A DNA stretch of 64,000 nt from Rhinopithecus roxellana. Its lineage: Eukaryota; Chordata; Mammalia; Primates; Cercopithecidae. A model generated the notes under the pieces. It saw only the letters and a program-made list of their open reading frames with translations. It ran no database searches and had not been told where the DNA came from. Position numbers and translations under genes: made by a program. The stretch covers positions 42,043,656 to 42,107,655 of the forward strand of contig NC_044568.1 in assembly GCF_007565055.1 (NCBI RefSeq). Direction: 5' to 3'. Below are positions 15,001 to 23,279 of the stretch, piece after piece; position 1 is the stretch's first letter, and every line of letters begins with the position of its first letter.

Positions 15001-16768
15001 GGCTGTCAAGAAAAAATTTACTGTTTGTTCTGGATAACACTTAAGAAGGATAGGGCTTATGTCTCCCTTTGGGAAAACAGAATCCTAACTTTGTTAACTG
15101 CCAGCTAGCAGCCCAATCTCATTTATAATTATTCACTTTCTTGACTCTACTGAGTCCCCACCTGCCTTCCTACCTCCTCCTTCATTTTTTTCTTTGAAAC
15201 ACCCAGTTACTTCTGCATGCACTAAACTCAAGGTTGCGCTCAGTTCATGCTAGACCCTTTTCCCTACTGCAATAGTTATTACTGATTAAAAACGGTCCTT
15301 ATCACTTTAGTGTCCAGCTTTCTCTTTGACTAATTTTTAGTATTTATTGCAGAATAGTGTTCCATAAAAAATACTATTCTGTTGCTAGACAACTGAACTG
15401 TTTTTGTGTTTGGCTACTATGAATACAATTGCTATAAATGTACTAACTTTTTTGTAGATACATACCTTCATTTCTCTTGGTAGATCTGCGGGGTCATAGG
15501 CATTACTTTAACTACACACCTTTAGTTTGGAATTTTGTATAAATACAACAAAAGGGGGCTAGGCGGTGGCTCATGCCTGTAATCCCAACACTTTGGGAGG
15601 CTGAGGCAGGCGGATAACTTGAGGTCAGGAGTTTGGGACCCGTCTGGCCAACATGGTGAAATCCCATCTACTAAAAACAAAAAATTAGCTGGGCATGGTG
15701 GCTCAAGCCTGTAACCCCAGCTACTCGGGAGGCTGAGGCAGGAGAACCACTTGAACTAGGGAGGCAGAAGTTGCAGTGAGCCGAGATTGTGCCACTGCAC
15801 TCCAGCCTGGGTGACAGAGTGAGACTCTCTCTCAACAACAAAATTAGCCAAGTAGGGTGGCACGCACCTGTAGTCCCAGCTCCTTGGGAGGCTGAGGAGC
15901 CAGACCCTTTCTCAAAAAAAAAAAAAAAAAAAAAAAGAAAGAAAGAAAAAGAAAAAAAAGAAACAGAATAGTATGTGTAAAAATATCAATATTTTAATAC
16001 ACGTACTGAAAGATATGGCACAAATATCCGTAAAACTTTGAAAAGGAAGGAGCGGATGCAAAGTGTGACTGTAGTACCACTGAGGGTCATGAGAAGATTT
16101 TAGGTGAAATACAGGTGAACGTTTCATCAGTTATGTATGTATGCTAAAGTGTTAATGCATACATTCTAATTAAGGAAGGCGATATTAGTTTTCCATTTCC
16201 GACAGTGATACAAAGTTTCCTCTTTCAGAACTCCTATTTAAAAATAAAAATACTGAGTACATAGTGGCAAAGGTGGTAAGAGAGTATCACAGAGTTCGTG
16301 AAGTGGTGGGGAAACGACTAGCTTTCGGGAAACAATGGACTTGGCTCTCTGTGGCCGTGTTCACCTGTCCTTCTAGTGGACTTGGCAATGGAGTTGAGAG
16401 TGGGTCTGCGACTGCCAGTTCTGTAACCAACAGGCTCAGGCTGCGTGACCTTCGTACCCCCAGCCCTCTCTGAGGCTCCGCTAACTCCATGAAATGGGGG
16501 TGACAGGCCCTGCCCCCTGCACCTGCCCCGCTCTAACCAGGCAGCTCGCCTGAGCCCGCGCCGATGCCCTTCACCTCACCTTGCTCGCGGGCCGCCCCAA
16601 CGGCCTCTTCCCCCCACCGCCGAACCCAGCTCAAGCCAGCCTCGCGCCCCCTCCGCGCTCCCTGTCTCTCCCCGGCTTGGCAGCCCCCTCACCGGGCAGG
16701 CACCGCAGCTGCAGGAGCTTCCAGCCCGCCCGGCCAAGCACACCAGACACAGCCGCCGCCGTCGCCAT
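3009..16768 (-). CDS. COQ9: COQ9, ubiquinone biosynthesis protein, mitochondrial, 9 exons, 319 aa
   Basis: COQ9 is a lipid-binding, TetR-fold protein of the mitochondrial matrix side. It binds COQ7 and is required for the hydroxylation step it catalyses in coenzyme Q synthesis. Exons by splice-site reading: 16768-16693, 13244-13076, 10845-10710, 7148-7006, 6721-6637, 5404-5300, 4086-3931, 3590-3537 and 3044-3009 (TGA at 3011-3009). Exon lengths 76+169+136+143+85+105+156+54+36 give 960 nt, in frame throughout. The N-terminus MATAAAVSGVLGRAGWKLLQ is a basic amphipathic mitochondrial presequence. An acidic Gly/Glu stretch (GGEEEEDYESEEQ) precedes the helical domain, and the protein ends KNLTGLNQRR. 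It is one residue longer than the human protein as I remember it. The exon 5 donor GTACCG is weak; all other sites are ordinary GT-AG. Confidence 0.95.
3138..3263 (-). mobile_element. Alu fragment (monomer-like), COQ9 intron 8
   Basis: A T-run at 3138-3155 is followed by antisense Alu sequence ending 'ccaccgcacctggcc'. Only one arm's worth is present, and it is diverged. Confidence 0.8.
4226..4378. mobile_element. MER5-like hAT-Charlie fragment, COQ9 intron 6
   Basis: Shows the MER5 pattern 'gcatcagaattacctcgttg...atgcaagctcctgggccc' and a partly mirrored end 'agtatcccagatgatttc'. This fits an old non-autonomous DNA transposon; limits are approximate. Confidence 0.5.
5700..6630. other. COQ9 intron 5, no recognised element
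   Basis: Single-copy-looking intronic sequence between COQ9 exons 5 and 6. I see no Alu, microsatellite or cryptic coding signal in it. Confidence 0.5.
7594..7858 (-). mobile_element. AluJ-type element, COQ9 intron 3
   Basis: Antisense Alu with a T-rich head at about 7594. It is flanked by target-site duplications of 'cactcttgtttct' at about 7580-7592 and 7859-7871. Its divergence suggests an old (AluJ) copy. Confidence 0.9.
8255..8288. repeat. (TA/CA)n microsatellite
   Basis: Short alternating purine-pyrimidine run of mixed TA and CA dinucleotides ('acatatatatacacacacag'). Confidence 0.7.
8500..8780 (-). repeat. L2-like decayed fragment, COQ9 intron 3
   Basis: Pyrimidine-rich sequence with L2-type phrases ('catcctgtcactccctccc', 'tccaatgagtctc'-like text). 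The assignment is tentative and limits approximate. Confidence 0.3.
8988..9280 (-). mobile_element. AluJ-type element, COQ9 intron 3
   Basis: Full-length antisense Alu from 'ttttttttgagacaaggtctc' to 'gactgtgcccagcc', with many old-subfamily differences. Confidence 0.9.
9330..9563. repeat. Direct repeat copy A in COQ9 intron 3
   Basis: About 215 bp (core 9349-9563) matches 10390-10602 in the same orientation at roughly 88% by eye. Shared landmarks are 'aaaaatggtgcttctta', 'aatggcatcttagagtcaat', 'gcctttagaacacaactccc' and 'caatcttgcagctgtga'. The offset is about 1,040 bp. No repeat family was recognised. Confidence 0.85.
9670..9790 (+). repeat. L2/MIR-type 3' end fragment
   Basis: Contains the typical 'agactggaagctcaacaagggcagg...tagcacagtgcctagggcac...tgctcaacaaacattt...gaatgaat' layout of an L2 3' end. 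Confidence 0.55.
10375..10602. repeat. Direct repeat copy B in COQ9 intron 3
   Basis: Second copy of the segment at 9330-9563. Copy B ends about 107 bp from the exon 3 donor (10710). Copy A has no adjoining exon-like sequence, so the duplication did not carry the exon. Confidence 0.85.
10979..11292 (-). mobile_element. AluS-type element, COQ9 intron 2
   Basis: Antisense full-length Alu flanked by 'agtatcaatgt' target-site duplications (about 10968 and 11294). It sits about 135 bp upstream of COQ9 exon 3. Confidence 0.92.
11578..11880 (+). mobile_element. Young AluY (Old World monkey type), COQ9 intron 2
   Basis: Full-length sense Alu with a clean A tail and perfect target-site duplications 'gaaaagtacttta' at 11565-11577 and 11881-11893. 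It carries 'ctagccgggcgaggtggc' and 'gatccggccactgcactcc', variants typical of cercopithecoid AluY. Confidence 0.95.
11930..12790 (+). mobile_element. L1M-type 3' ORF2 fragment, COQ9 intron 2, split by an Alu
   Basis: Decayed L1 ORF2-region sequence ('aatggaaatgtaaattagta', 'tcctttgactcagtgccccc', 'aaatatccatcaataaaaga', 'gaactattaaactatgaaaa') on both sides of the Alu at 12051-12348. No intact frame remains. Confidence 0.7.
12051..12348 (-). mobile_element. AluY/S element inserted in an L1
   Basis: Antisense Alu flanked by duplicated 'tgtaacaaatcttt' (12037 and 12349), which splits the L1M fragment. Confidence 0.92.
12811..12948 (+). mobile_element. Alu left-arm fragment, COQ9 intron 2
   Basis: Sense sequence 'ggggtcgggtgcagtggctc' through an A-rich end near 12948. 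Only the left monomer is present. Confidence 0.8.
13625..13790 (+). repeat. MIR fragment, COQ9 intron 1
   Basis: The core 'agagctctggagtagtaatt...ggacaagtcactaatctctgctttctcatctgcaat' matches the general MIR pattern. Old and diverged. Confidence 0.55.
13854..14155 (-). mobile_element. AluS-type element, COQ9 intron 1
   Basis: Antisense full-length Alu from a T-run through 'ccatcgtccccagcc'. Confidence 0.92.
14613..14638. repeat. (GT)n microsatellite
   Basis: About 12 uninterrupted GT units within COQ9 intron 1. Confidence 0.9.
14655..14772 (-). mobile_element. Alu arm fragment, COQ9 intron 1
   Basis: Antisense Alu sequence from 'gggacagagtctcgctatg' to 'ccaccacacctggcc'; about one monomer. 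Confidence 0.8.
14826..15328. mobile_element. Putative solitary ERV LTR in COQ9 intron 1
   Basis: A roughly 500-bp block that is neither L1 nor Alu interrupts the L1 fragment. It begins with TG-type text ('tgacaaaaattgtctcc') and ends with an LTR-like tail ('tattactgattaaaaacgg...ctttctctttgac'). I cannot name the family. There are no internal retroviral genes. Confidence 0.4.
15555..15842 (+). mobile_element. AluS-type element, COQ9 intron 1
   Basis: Sense Alu from 'ggggctaggcggtggctcat' to an interrupted A tail ('caacaacaaaatt'). Confidence 0.9.
15843..15961 (+). mobile_element. Alu right-arm fragment with long A/G tail
   Basis: Sense Alu right-arm text ('agccaagtagggtggcacgc') ending in about 22 A and a GAAA-rich tail. 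It directly abuts the preceding Alu. Confidence 0.75.
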
Positions 16769-16771
16769 TTT
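16762..16771 (-). promoter_or_regulatory. COQ9: YY1-type site overlapping the COQ9 start codon
   Basis: The COQ9 start context on the minus strand, CAAAATGGCGACGG, matches the YY1 consensus core AARATGGCGNC. YY1 sites that span a start codon and its transcription start are a known class in housekeeping promoters. Confidence 0.5.
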
Positions 16772-16850
16772 GGAAGCGGGCACGTCGCCCACGGCGACGC
16801 GACGGGCAGCGTCGGGACTACTGCACTAGGAGGGCGGAAGTAGTCGCGCC
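16769..16850. promoter_or_regulatory. Core bidirectional promoter COQ9 / CIAPIN1
   Basis: Only 82 bp separate the COQ9 start codon from the first ATG on the CIAPIN1 side, so the two transcription starts must lie within or overlap this stretch. It has no TATA box and carries an ETS-type GCGGAAGTAG at about 16834-16843. Shared regulation of the mitochondrial CoQ and Fe-S assembly genes is an inference. Confidence 0.75.
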
Positions 16851-16901
16851 ATGGAGCCTCCTCCTCTCGCGAGAGGCGCGAGGCGTGGAGTCAACGGCTG
16901 A
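16851..16901 (+). other. CIAPIN1: Candidate upstream ORF (16 codons) in CIAPIN1 exon 1
   Basis: ATG at 16851 has G at -3 and G at +4, a strong Kozak context. It opens 16 codons (MEPPPLARGARRGVNG) ending at TGA 16899-16901, all inside exon 1 and upstream of the donor. It would act only if transcription starts upstream of 16851. Confidence 0.45.
16865..16874. promoter_or_regulatory. Perfect TCTCGCGAGA palindrome (BANP-type CGCG element)
   Basis: The exact 10-bp palindrome TCTCGCGAGA lies within CIAPIN1 exon 1 and the CpG island. This motif is the established BANP-bound, methylation-sensitive element of many CpG-island promoters. Binding here is inferred. Confidence 0.6.
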
Positions 16902-16931
16902 GGAGAAGCCGCGAGCAAGCCCAGGCGGCAG

Positions 16932-18128
16932 GTGAGAGTGGTGGGGGCCAGCTGAGCGCCAGAGCTCCCTCAACTGTCCCCTCCCAGCCCCCCCTCGTCC
17001 CTATATCCTCTCATTTCCTCTTCCTACCCCTGTCCTTCTATGCGAACGCAGCCACGGACGCCCCGCTGAGAGTCCCGGCGGGTTTATTCCTGAGAAGTTG
17101 GTGTGCGAGGCCAGGGCCGGCCCTAACCGCCCCGGGGTCCTGACCGGGAATTTCTGCCGTTCCCAGGCTGCCTCGTCCCTTGCGCAGCCGGCCCTACTCT
17201 GAGGCCCCGGGGACACCACGCTGAGGAGAAAGGGCTCCGAGCTCTGGGGTCCGAGAGACCTCTTTCTGAGACCCGGTCCTACCAATAGCCAATCGTTGTG
17301 ACCTTGGGCCTCAGTCCCCGTGAAGTTTCGGTCCCTGGGGGTGCTTGGCAGCAAAGCACGAAAGCTTGGCGGGGTACCTGAGCTCACGATTATAATTTCG
17401 AACCTGCGACTTGTCCGAATCCCCAGCGTGTTGAGTTGGTATAGTTAAATATCCAGATCGGAAGGATGCTTGTTACTAGAACAGACAGCCAGGCCTTTGT
17501 CCTGGAGGATTGATTGAGTGGTTCTGGGTGTGGTCCAGGAATCTCATTTTAACCACTCCCTTGGGTGATTTGTAGGATCTGCAAGTTCGGGAAAGGCTGG
17601 TGCCCTTCATTCTGATGTTACTGAGTGCCGAGCTCTGGATGGCTCAAGGAGGTCACGGTCCAGTCACTAACAGAGCCCTTCACGGGGGTGTCATCAGAGA
17701 AGGCTTAATAGGAAGAAGTAAATGGTTTTTGGACTAAGAGTAACTAAGGACAAGAGCATGTGATTCTGTCGATTTTGTGTTTGCACTCAGACCCCATCTT
17801 TGTATCTGTGAAAGTTGTGCTTTGTACACCCCTTGTCAACTCTAGTCTTTTCAGAATATCCGCTTCCCCTGCACGGGTGTGGGGAAGACCTCCTAAGCCA
17901 AAACTTACCCCAAAGGTTAAAATTTTAGATCCATGTTTCTGTTGTAGGTAAAACACTCCTCTGCATGAGGTTTTGTTTCCGAGTTCTGTCCACCCAGCTT
18001 TAAATGAGCCTTTCCTGTGGAAACTAACATTTGGGTATCCTTTCTGAAACTCTAGTTCCTGACACATGCCAAATGCCTGGAGACATTCCTGTTTCATTGT
18101 TGATTCTCACTTTTTTAAAAAAAATTCT
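16932..18128. other. CIAPIN1: Start of CIAPIN1 intron 1, unique sequence
   Basis: The GC-rich island edge fades after about 17260. A possible decayed MER5-like snippet lies at 17510-17580 ('ggtccaggaatctcatttta'). Nothing coding was recognised. Confidence 0.4.
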
Positions 18129-18129
18129 G

Positions 18130-18419
18130 GGCCAGGCTCATGCCTGTAATCCCAGCACTTTGAGAGACTGAAGTGGGTGGATCACTTGAGCCCAGGAGTT
18201 CCAGACCAGCGTGGGCAACATGGCGAAATTGCATCTGTACTAAAAATACAAAAATTAACTGGGCGTGGTTGTAGGTGCCTGTAATCCTAGCTACTTGGGA
18301 GACTGAGGCAGGAGAATCGCTTGAACCCCAGAGTCGGAGGTTGTAGTCAGTGAAGATCGTGCCACTGCACTCCAGCCTGGACAACAAAGCAAGACTCTGC
18401 CAGAAAAAAAAAAAAAAAA
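18130..18419 (+). mobile_element. Alu element, CIAPIN1 intron 1
   Basis: Sense Alu starting 'gggccaggctcatgcctg' with an A tail ending near 18419. Confidence 0.9.
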
Positions 18420-18577
18420 TATCTAACGTCCTAGTCCAAGTGTCTAGACAGAGAATTCTCTTGAGGGCAGGGAACAAGTGTCTTCTTGTCTGTCTCCTGT
18501 GTAGGGACAGGCACATAGTAGGTTTCTTAGGTCTCATTTGCAGATTGTAATTGTGCCTTCCTACCATTCTGCTAAAG

Positions 18578-18660
18578 CTGGCAGGGAAACTGAGGCCCAG
18601 AGAGGGGCAATGGCTGACTTAGATTGCACAGCAGGCTGGTTAGGCCCACTTGGCACTAGT
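18578..18660 (-). repeat. MIR fragment
   Basis: Core text 'gggaaactgaggcccagagaggg', typical of MIR in antisense. Confidence 0.55.
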
Positions 18661-18721
18661 CACCCAGAGGACAGGCAGTGACATGTAGGTGCACAAGAGC
18701 TTAGTTAATTTAATTTTTTTA

Positions 18722-19022
18722 ATTTTTTTTTTTTTTTTGAGATGGGAGTCTCACTCTGTTGCCCAAGCTGGAGTGCAGTGGCAAGATTTTGGCCCACTAC
18801 AACTTCCACCTCCTGAGTTCAAGCAATTCTCCCTACCTCAGCCTCCCAAGTAGCTGGGATTACAGGTGCAGGCCACCATGTCCAGCTAATCTTTGTATTT
18901 TTAGTAGAGACAGGGTTTCTCCATGTTGGCCAGGCTGGTCTTGAACTCCTGACCTCAGGTGATCCACCTGCCTAGGCCTCCCAAAGTGTGGGATTACAGC
19001 CGTGAGTCACCGTACCCAGCCC
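18722..19022 (-). mobile_element. AluS-type element, CIAPIN1 intron 1
   Basis: Antisense full-length Alu ending 'caccgtacccagcc', flanked by imperfect 'agttaatttaatt' duplications. Confidence 0.9.
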
Positions 19023-19884
19023 AGTTAGTTAATTTTAATTAGGATTTTCCTTTCTGATAACTGTCAGTATTCTTGGAATTCTTTTATGCACCCAAGTTAA
19101 AGGATTTTTTGATCTGAAACCCAAACTTCAGTCTTACTATTTTCTTTTGTCCCCTTTCACCAGAAGAGAGACCGAATGCCACAAGATTTGATGCTTACCG
19201 GGCACCTGAAAAACCGTCTGTTCTCAGACATCCGCTTTTACTGCCTGCCAGTAACATTTTAGAAGGGCCATGGACATGTGTGTGCCTCAGTCAGAGTTGG
19301 AGAGGCACCTAATGAGCTCAGTGATGTGACAATGATGCCACCTCATATTATGAAGCTGGGTCCTGAATCACAGCTTCTGAGCATGTTGTCTTAGATACGG
19401 GGACACTTTTTCGTTATGGATTTTTTTGTTTTGAAAGACAAATTCACAACAGCAACATAAAACTCTGATGATGAAAAGTATCACACTTTGGTTTTAGGTA
19501 TTTGAAAGAATATTATCTCCTATTTTATTTGAAAAATGCTCACTGAAAGTAGTGGCTATGCCTATTTTTTGAGGGTTGATGTTTAATGAATGTAGTTCAT
19601 AAGCTCCTCTTGCCATAAGATTAGTTTTGGGAGATCCAGAACGCAAAGCATTTTACATTCTTCTAATTTACTGACACAGTCCCGCTGGAGTACTGTCCAA
19701 AGATCATAAAGCACAGCTCTTACACTAATTCTAACAATGAAAAAGCAGCTTCCTATCACTCCCTGGGGTGTCCTCCTATCAGGCATGGCTAAGGAGAAAC
19801 AGGGTTTTATAGGACTGTTTGAAGCAAAGGCAGGTAAACTAGCCACAGAAAAGTGGAAGCCCAGAGTTCTAGAACATTACTTTA

Positions 19885-20060
19885 CAGAGCTCTGTGTGCC
19901 AGAGCCTGCTGAGTGCCTTACATATTATTATCTTCTCATTTGCTTCTTACAGCAGCCTCACAAAATATGAGGTTATTATCCCTACTTTACTGATGAAAAA
20001 ACAAATTCAAAGAGTCTAGTAACTTATCTATGGTCATATGCCCATAAGATCCAGTGGAAG
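19885..20060 (-). repeat. MIR fragment
   Basis: Sequence 'gctgagtgccttacatatta...cctcacaaaatatgaggttattatccctactttactgatgaaaaaac' fits antisense MIR. Confidence 0.6.
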
Positions 20061-20499
20061 ATAGGACCCTAGGTCATCTGCACTCAAAACCTGTGCCCTA
20101 TAAAACTGCCTCCATAAATGTTGCTGAAAAGGTCTAGCCATTTGGCTTTTTGTTTTTCTCTAGCTGATAAATAAGCTTTTGCCCCTAGTTTCCTTCATGA
20201 GAGTTTTTCTGTAAATACAGTGCAAAGTTGCAGTAGTCTAGTAGGTGGGATCTTTATCATCCTTTTCTGTTATCCCAAGGAAGAACCTATTCCAACATCA
20301 TTCTAGAAACAGGTCATTTTTATTCTTATAACAATGTCCAGCAATCTATACTCCCATCTTGCCTGGCTGGTTCTTAAATGTGAGATTGATCCCATATTGC
20401 ACACCTTAAAGTTTGCAGGGGTTCTTCCTCGACATCATGTACCAGTTAAAAGTTTCAGTCCTTGATTGTGTGCTGTTTAGGGATTTAAAAACCAGAATT

Positions 20500-20803
20500 G
20501 GCTGGGCACGGAGGCTCACGCCTTTAATCCCAGCACTTTGGGAGGCCGAGGTGGGCAGATCACTTGAGGTCAGGAGTTTGAGAATAGCCTGGCCAACAAC
20601 CCTGTCACTACTAAAAATACAAAAATCAGCCAGGTGTGGTGGTGTCCACCTGTAATTCCAGCTACTTGGGAGGCTGAGGCATGAGAATTGCTTGAACTCT
20701 GAAGGCGGAGGTTGCACTGAGTCGAGATTGTGTCACTGCATTCCAGCCTGGATGATGGAGTGAGACTGTCTCAAAAAACAGAACTAACAAGCAAAAAACC
20801 CAC
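20500..20803 (+). mobile_element. AluS-type element, CIAPIN1 intron 1
   Basis: Sense Alu 'ggctgggcacggaggctcac' to an interrupted A tail. It is followed at once by a second sense Alu. Confidence 0.88.
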
Positions 20804-20809
20804 AGAATT

Positions 20810-21108
20810 AGCTGAGCAGGTGGCTCATGCCTGTAATCCCATCACTATGGGAGGCCAAGGTGGGCGGATCACCTAAGGCCAGGAGTTCAAGACCAGCCTG
20901 ACCAACATGGAGAAACCCCCTCTACTAAAAAAATACAAAATTAGCCGGGTGTGGTGGTGCACGTCTGTGATCCTAGCTACTCGGGAGGCTGAGGCGTGAG
21001 AATCACTTGAACCCGGAAGGCGGAGGTTGCAGTGAGCCACGATTGCACTCCAGCCTGGACAACAAGAGTGAAACTCCGTCCTCCCCCCCACCCCCCAAAA
21101 AAAAAATT
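20810..21108 (+). mobile_element. AluS-type element, tandem second copy
   Basis: Sense Alu from 'gctgagcaggtggctcatg' to a C/A-rich tail at 21080-21108. Both copies sit between similar 'ccagaatt/cagaatta' flanks. Confidence 0.85.
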
Positions 21109-21542
21109 ATTCTCTTTTGTATTATTTTTTTCTTTTCTTTTTCCATTTTTACTTGCCCTCTGCCATTAAAAAAACAAGAGTTAAATGACTAAAGAATCCT
21201 ACTTGTCTGATAACACTTAGCATCCTTTTAGGGGCGCTAGCAGTTGGATCATACGGAAGGAGCTAGATAAAAGGCACGATGAAGGGAAAATGCAAAGGGT
21301 TTTCATAGAATAAGGAGGGATCACTTTGGAGTGGTGGGATATACAGGTGGAGCCAGATTATGGAGGCCGTGGATCTAGAAGGCTAACTGACTTCACTCTA
21401 GCAAATAAAACGTTTAGTAACTCCTTTAGAAAAAGAGTGACAGATCAAAGTGCTATAGTATTTAATGCTTGAGTGTTAAATATTTGACATCCTGGGGTAT
21501 GTTTTGTAGGCAAAGAGGAGAGTTACTTGAAGTAAACTTTGC

Positions 21543-21840
21543 TTTTTTTGAGACAGGGTCTTGCTCTGTCACCCAGGCTGGAATCTTGGCTTACTGCAGC
21601 CTCAAGCTCCTGGGCTCAAGCAGTCCTGCCGCCTCATGCCCTCTCCTCCATCCCAGTAGCTGGGACTACATAAGATTACCACATAAGACTACCACAGATT
21701 CTGCCACCACACCCAGCTAATTTTTGTATTTTTAGTAGAGATGGGGTTTCACCATGTCACCCAGGTTGGTCTTGAACTCCTGGACTCAAGGGATCCACCT
21801 GCCTCGGTTTCCCAAAGTGCTGGGATAATAGGCATGAGCT
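21543..21840 (-). mobile_element. AluJ/S element, CIAPIN1 intron 1
   Basis: Antisense Alu with an internal short duplication ('ataagattaccacataagactaccac'). Directly followed by another antisense Alu. Confidence 0.88.
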
Positions 21841-21844
21841 ATAA

Positions 21845-22156
21845 TTTTTTATTTTTTTATTTTTATTTTTTTTTTGAGACAGAGTCTCACTCTGTCACCA
21901 GGCTGGAGTGCAGCAGCACGATCTTGACTCACTACAACCTCCACCTCCCAGGTTCAAGCAATTCTCCTGCCTCAGCCTCCTGAGTAGCTGGGATTACAGG
22001 CGTGCACCACCACGCCCAGCTCATTTTTGTACTTTTAGTAGAGATGGGGTTTCACCATGTTGGCCAGGCTGGTCTCAAACTCCTGGGCTCAGGCAATTCG
22101 CCTGGCTTGGCTTCCCAAAGTGCTGAAATTACAGGTGTGAGCCACTGCGCCCAGCT
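21845..22156 (-). mobile_element. AluS element, CIAPIN1 intron 1
   Basis: Antisense full-length Alu from a T-rich head to 'ctgcgcccagct'. Confidence 0.9.
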
Positions 22157-22489
22157 GAAGTCAACATTTTAAAAGAAACGAGAGTGTAGTGACTTGGCTT
22201 AAATTCAGTCTGTATCTGTGGTGGCGTGATTGCCACTGAGTTGGCCACCTCCGCAGAAATCTGAAATGTTCAACATAAAACTAATCCAAGTTTGACCCCT
22301 CTACCAGAAATTGTTTGTTTCATTTATTTGAGCTATGTTAAATTGGAAACTGGTGTCATTAATGTTTAAGAAAGAAAGGAACCGAGTAGAGTACTATCTC
22401 TTGAACTACTTTCTTTGTGAGCATATTATATACTCACCTGAGTATCAAGTAGAAGAGAAAGTTGATCTATGGAGGGAAATTTCCAAAGG

Positions 22490-22737
22490 TTAAAAGCATG
22501 GGCTTTACGGTCAGATGAATTTGGATTCAAATCCTAGCTCTCACTTTATCCATGTAACACCCACTAGTTGTGTGACTTGGACAAAGTAAATTGCCTGAGT
22601 TTCCAGACTGTAAAATGGTAATAATATCTAATTTAAGGCTGTTCTGAGATTCAATTGAGATAATGTTTAGAAGATGCTTTGAACAGTGGCTAATGTTAAA
22701 TGGTATAGACATAGTAAGTATTCTTGATCACTGCAGA
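22490..22737 (+). repeat. MIR, nearly full length
   Basis: Reads through the MIR layout: 'aaaagcatgggctttacggtcagat', 'ttcaaatcctagctct', 'tgtgacttggacaaagta', 'ctgtaaaatggtaataata'. It lies in CIAPIN1 intron 1. Confidence 0.75.
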
Positions 22738-23279
22738 GTCAGTGAAATTAAATTTTCATATTTTGATGAAAGGGAAAATACCAGTATTCAGTTTGCAAAT
22801 TTTAAATGCGTTGTTTCATTTTAAAAACATTGAACCTGTGGTTGGATTATTTCTGTCAATTTATTTGCCTTCCTTGCTGAGTCACATTTTGCCTGATTGA
22901 TGTCCTGTGTGTTTTGCATTCCATTCATGCTGAATTATCTTAAAGAGGAAATCATCTTTCTGCCTCCAACCTTCTTACTTGCCTCTAATCCCCTTTCTTG
23001 ACTCTTCCAAGTCAGGATTCTCACCAAGGAAGCTATTGGCCTTTTTTGGGAATGTTGGGATTATGAAGACTTGAGATAATGGGGTTCATGTATTCAGACT
23101 CTTTAGCATATACAGTAGGGTTTCTAATGTCAGCATTCCCTAGTGGGCGGTTACAAGTTAGGTTGGGATTCTAATCATATTTTATGATACCTCATGGATT
23201 AAACTGCACTTTGTCTCTGCCCAGTCTTGATTCTCTTTTGGCCAGCAGTTTTTAGGTCCATCAGTACTGCACTGCAAGA

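Larger units (their letters stand above)
14335..15535 (-). mobile_element. L1M fragment, antisense, interrupted twice
   Basis: Pieces at about 14335-14650, 14773-14825 and 15330-15535 read as antisense L1 ORF2-end text ('taagtgtaccattttatgag', 'tttggctactatgaataca'). An Alu arm (14655-14772) and a putative solitary LTR (about 14826-15328) separate the pieces. Confidence 0.6.
16830..16931 (+). other. CIAPIN1: CIAPIN1 non-coding exon 1 (approximate 5' limit)
   Basis: A consensus donor CAG|GTGAGAG follows position 16931 inside the CpG island. The next acceptor in use lies just before the ATG at 23280. The 5' end is not determinable by eye; 16830 is an estimate. Confidence 0.65.
16470..17260. 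promoter_or_regulatory. CpG island over COQ9/CIAPIN1 head-to-head starts
   Basis: CpG dinucleotides are dense across this interval while the flanks are CpG-poor. The island covers COQ9 exon 1, the shared promoter, CIAPIN1 exon 1 and the start of CIAPIN1 intron 1. Confidence 0.8.

Noticed and set aside
19164..19263. Possible extra CIAPIN1 exon after a pyrimidine-rich 'tttcaccag' at 19164
   Set aside because: The acceptor looks acceptable, but no good donor or conserved coding follows; left as intron.
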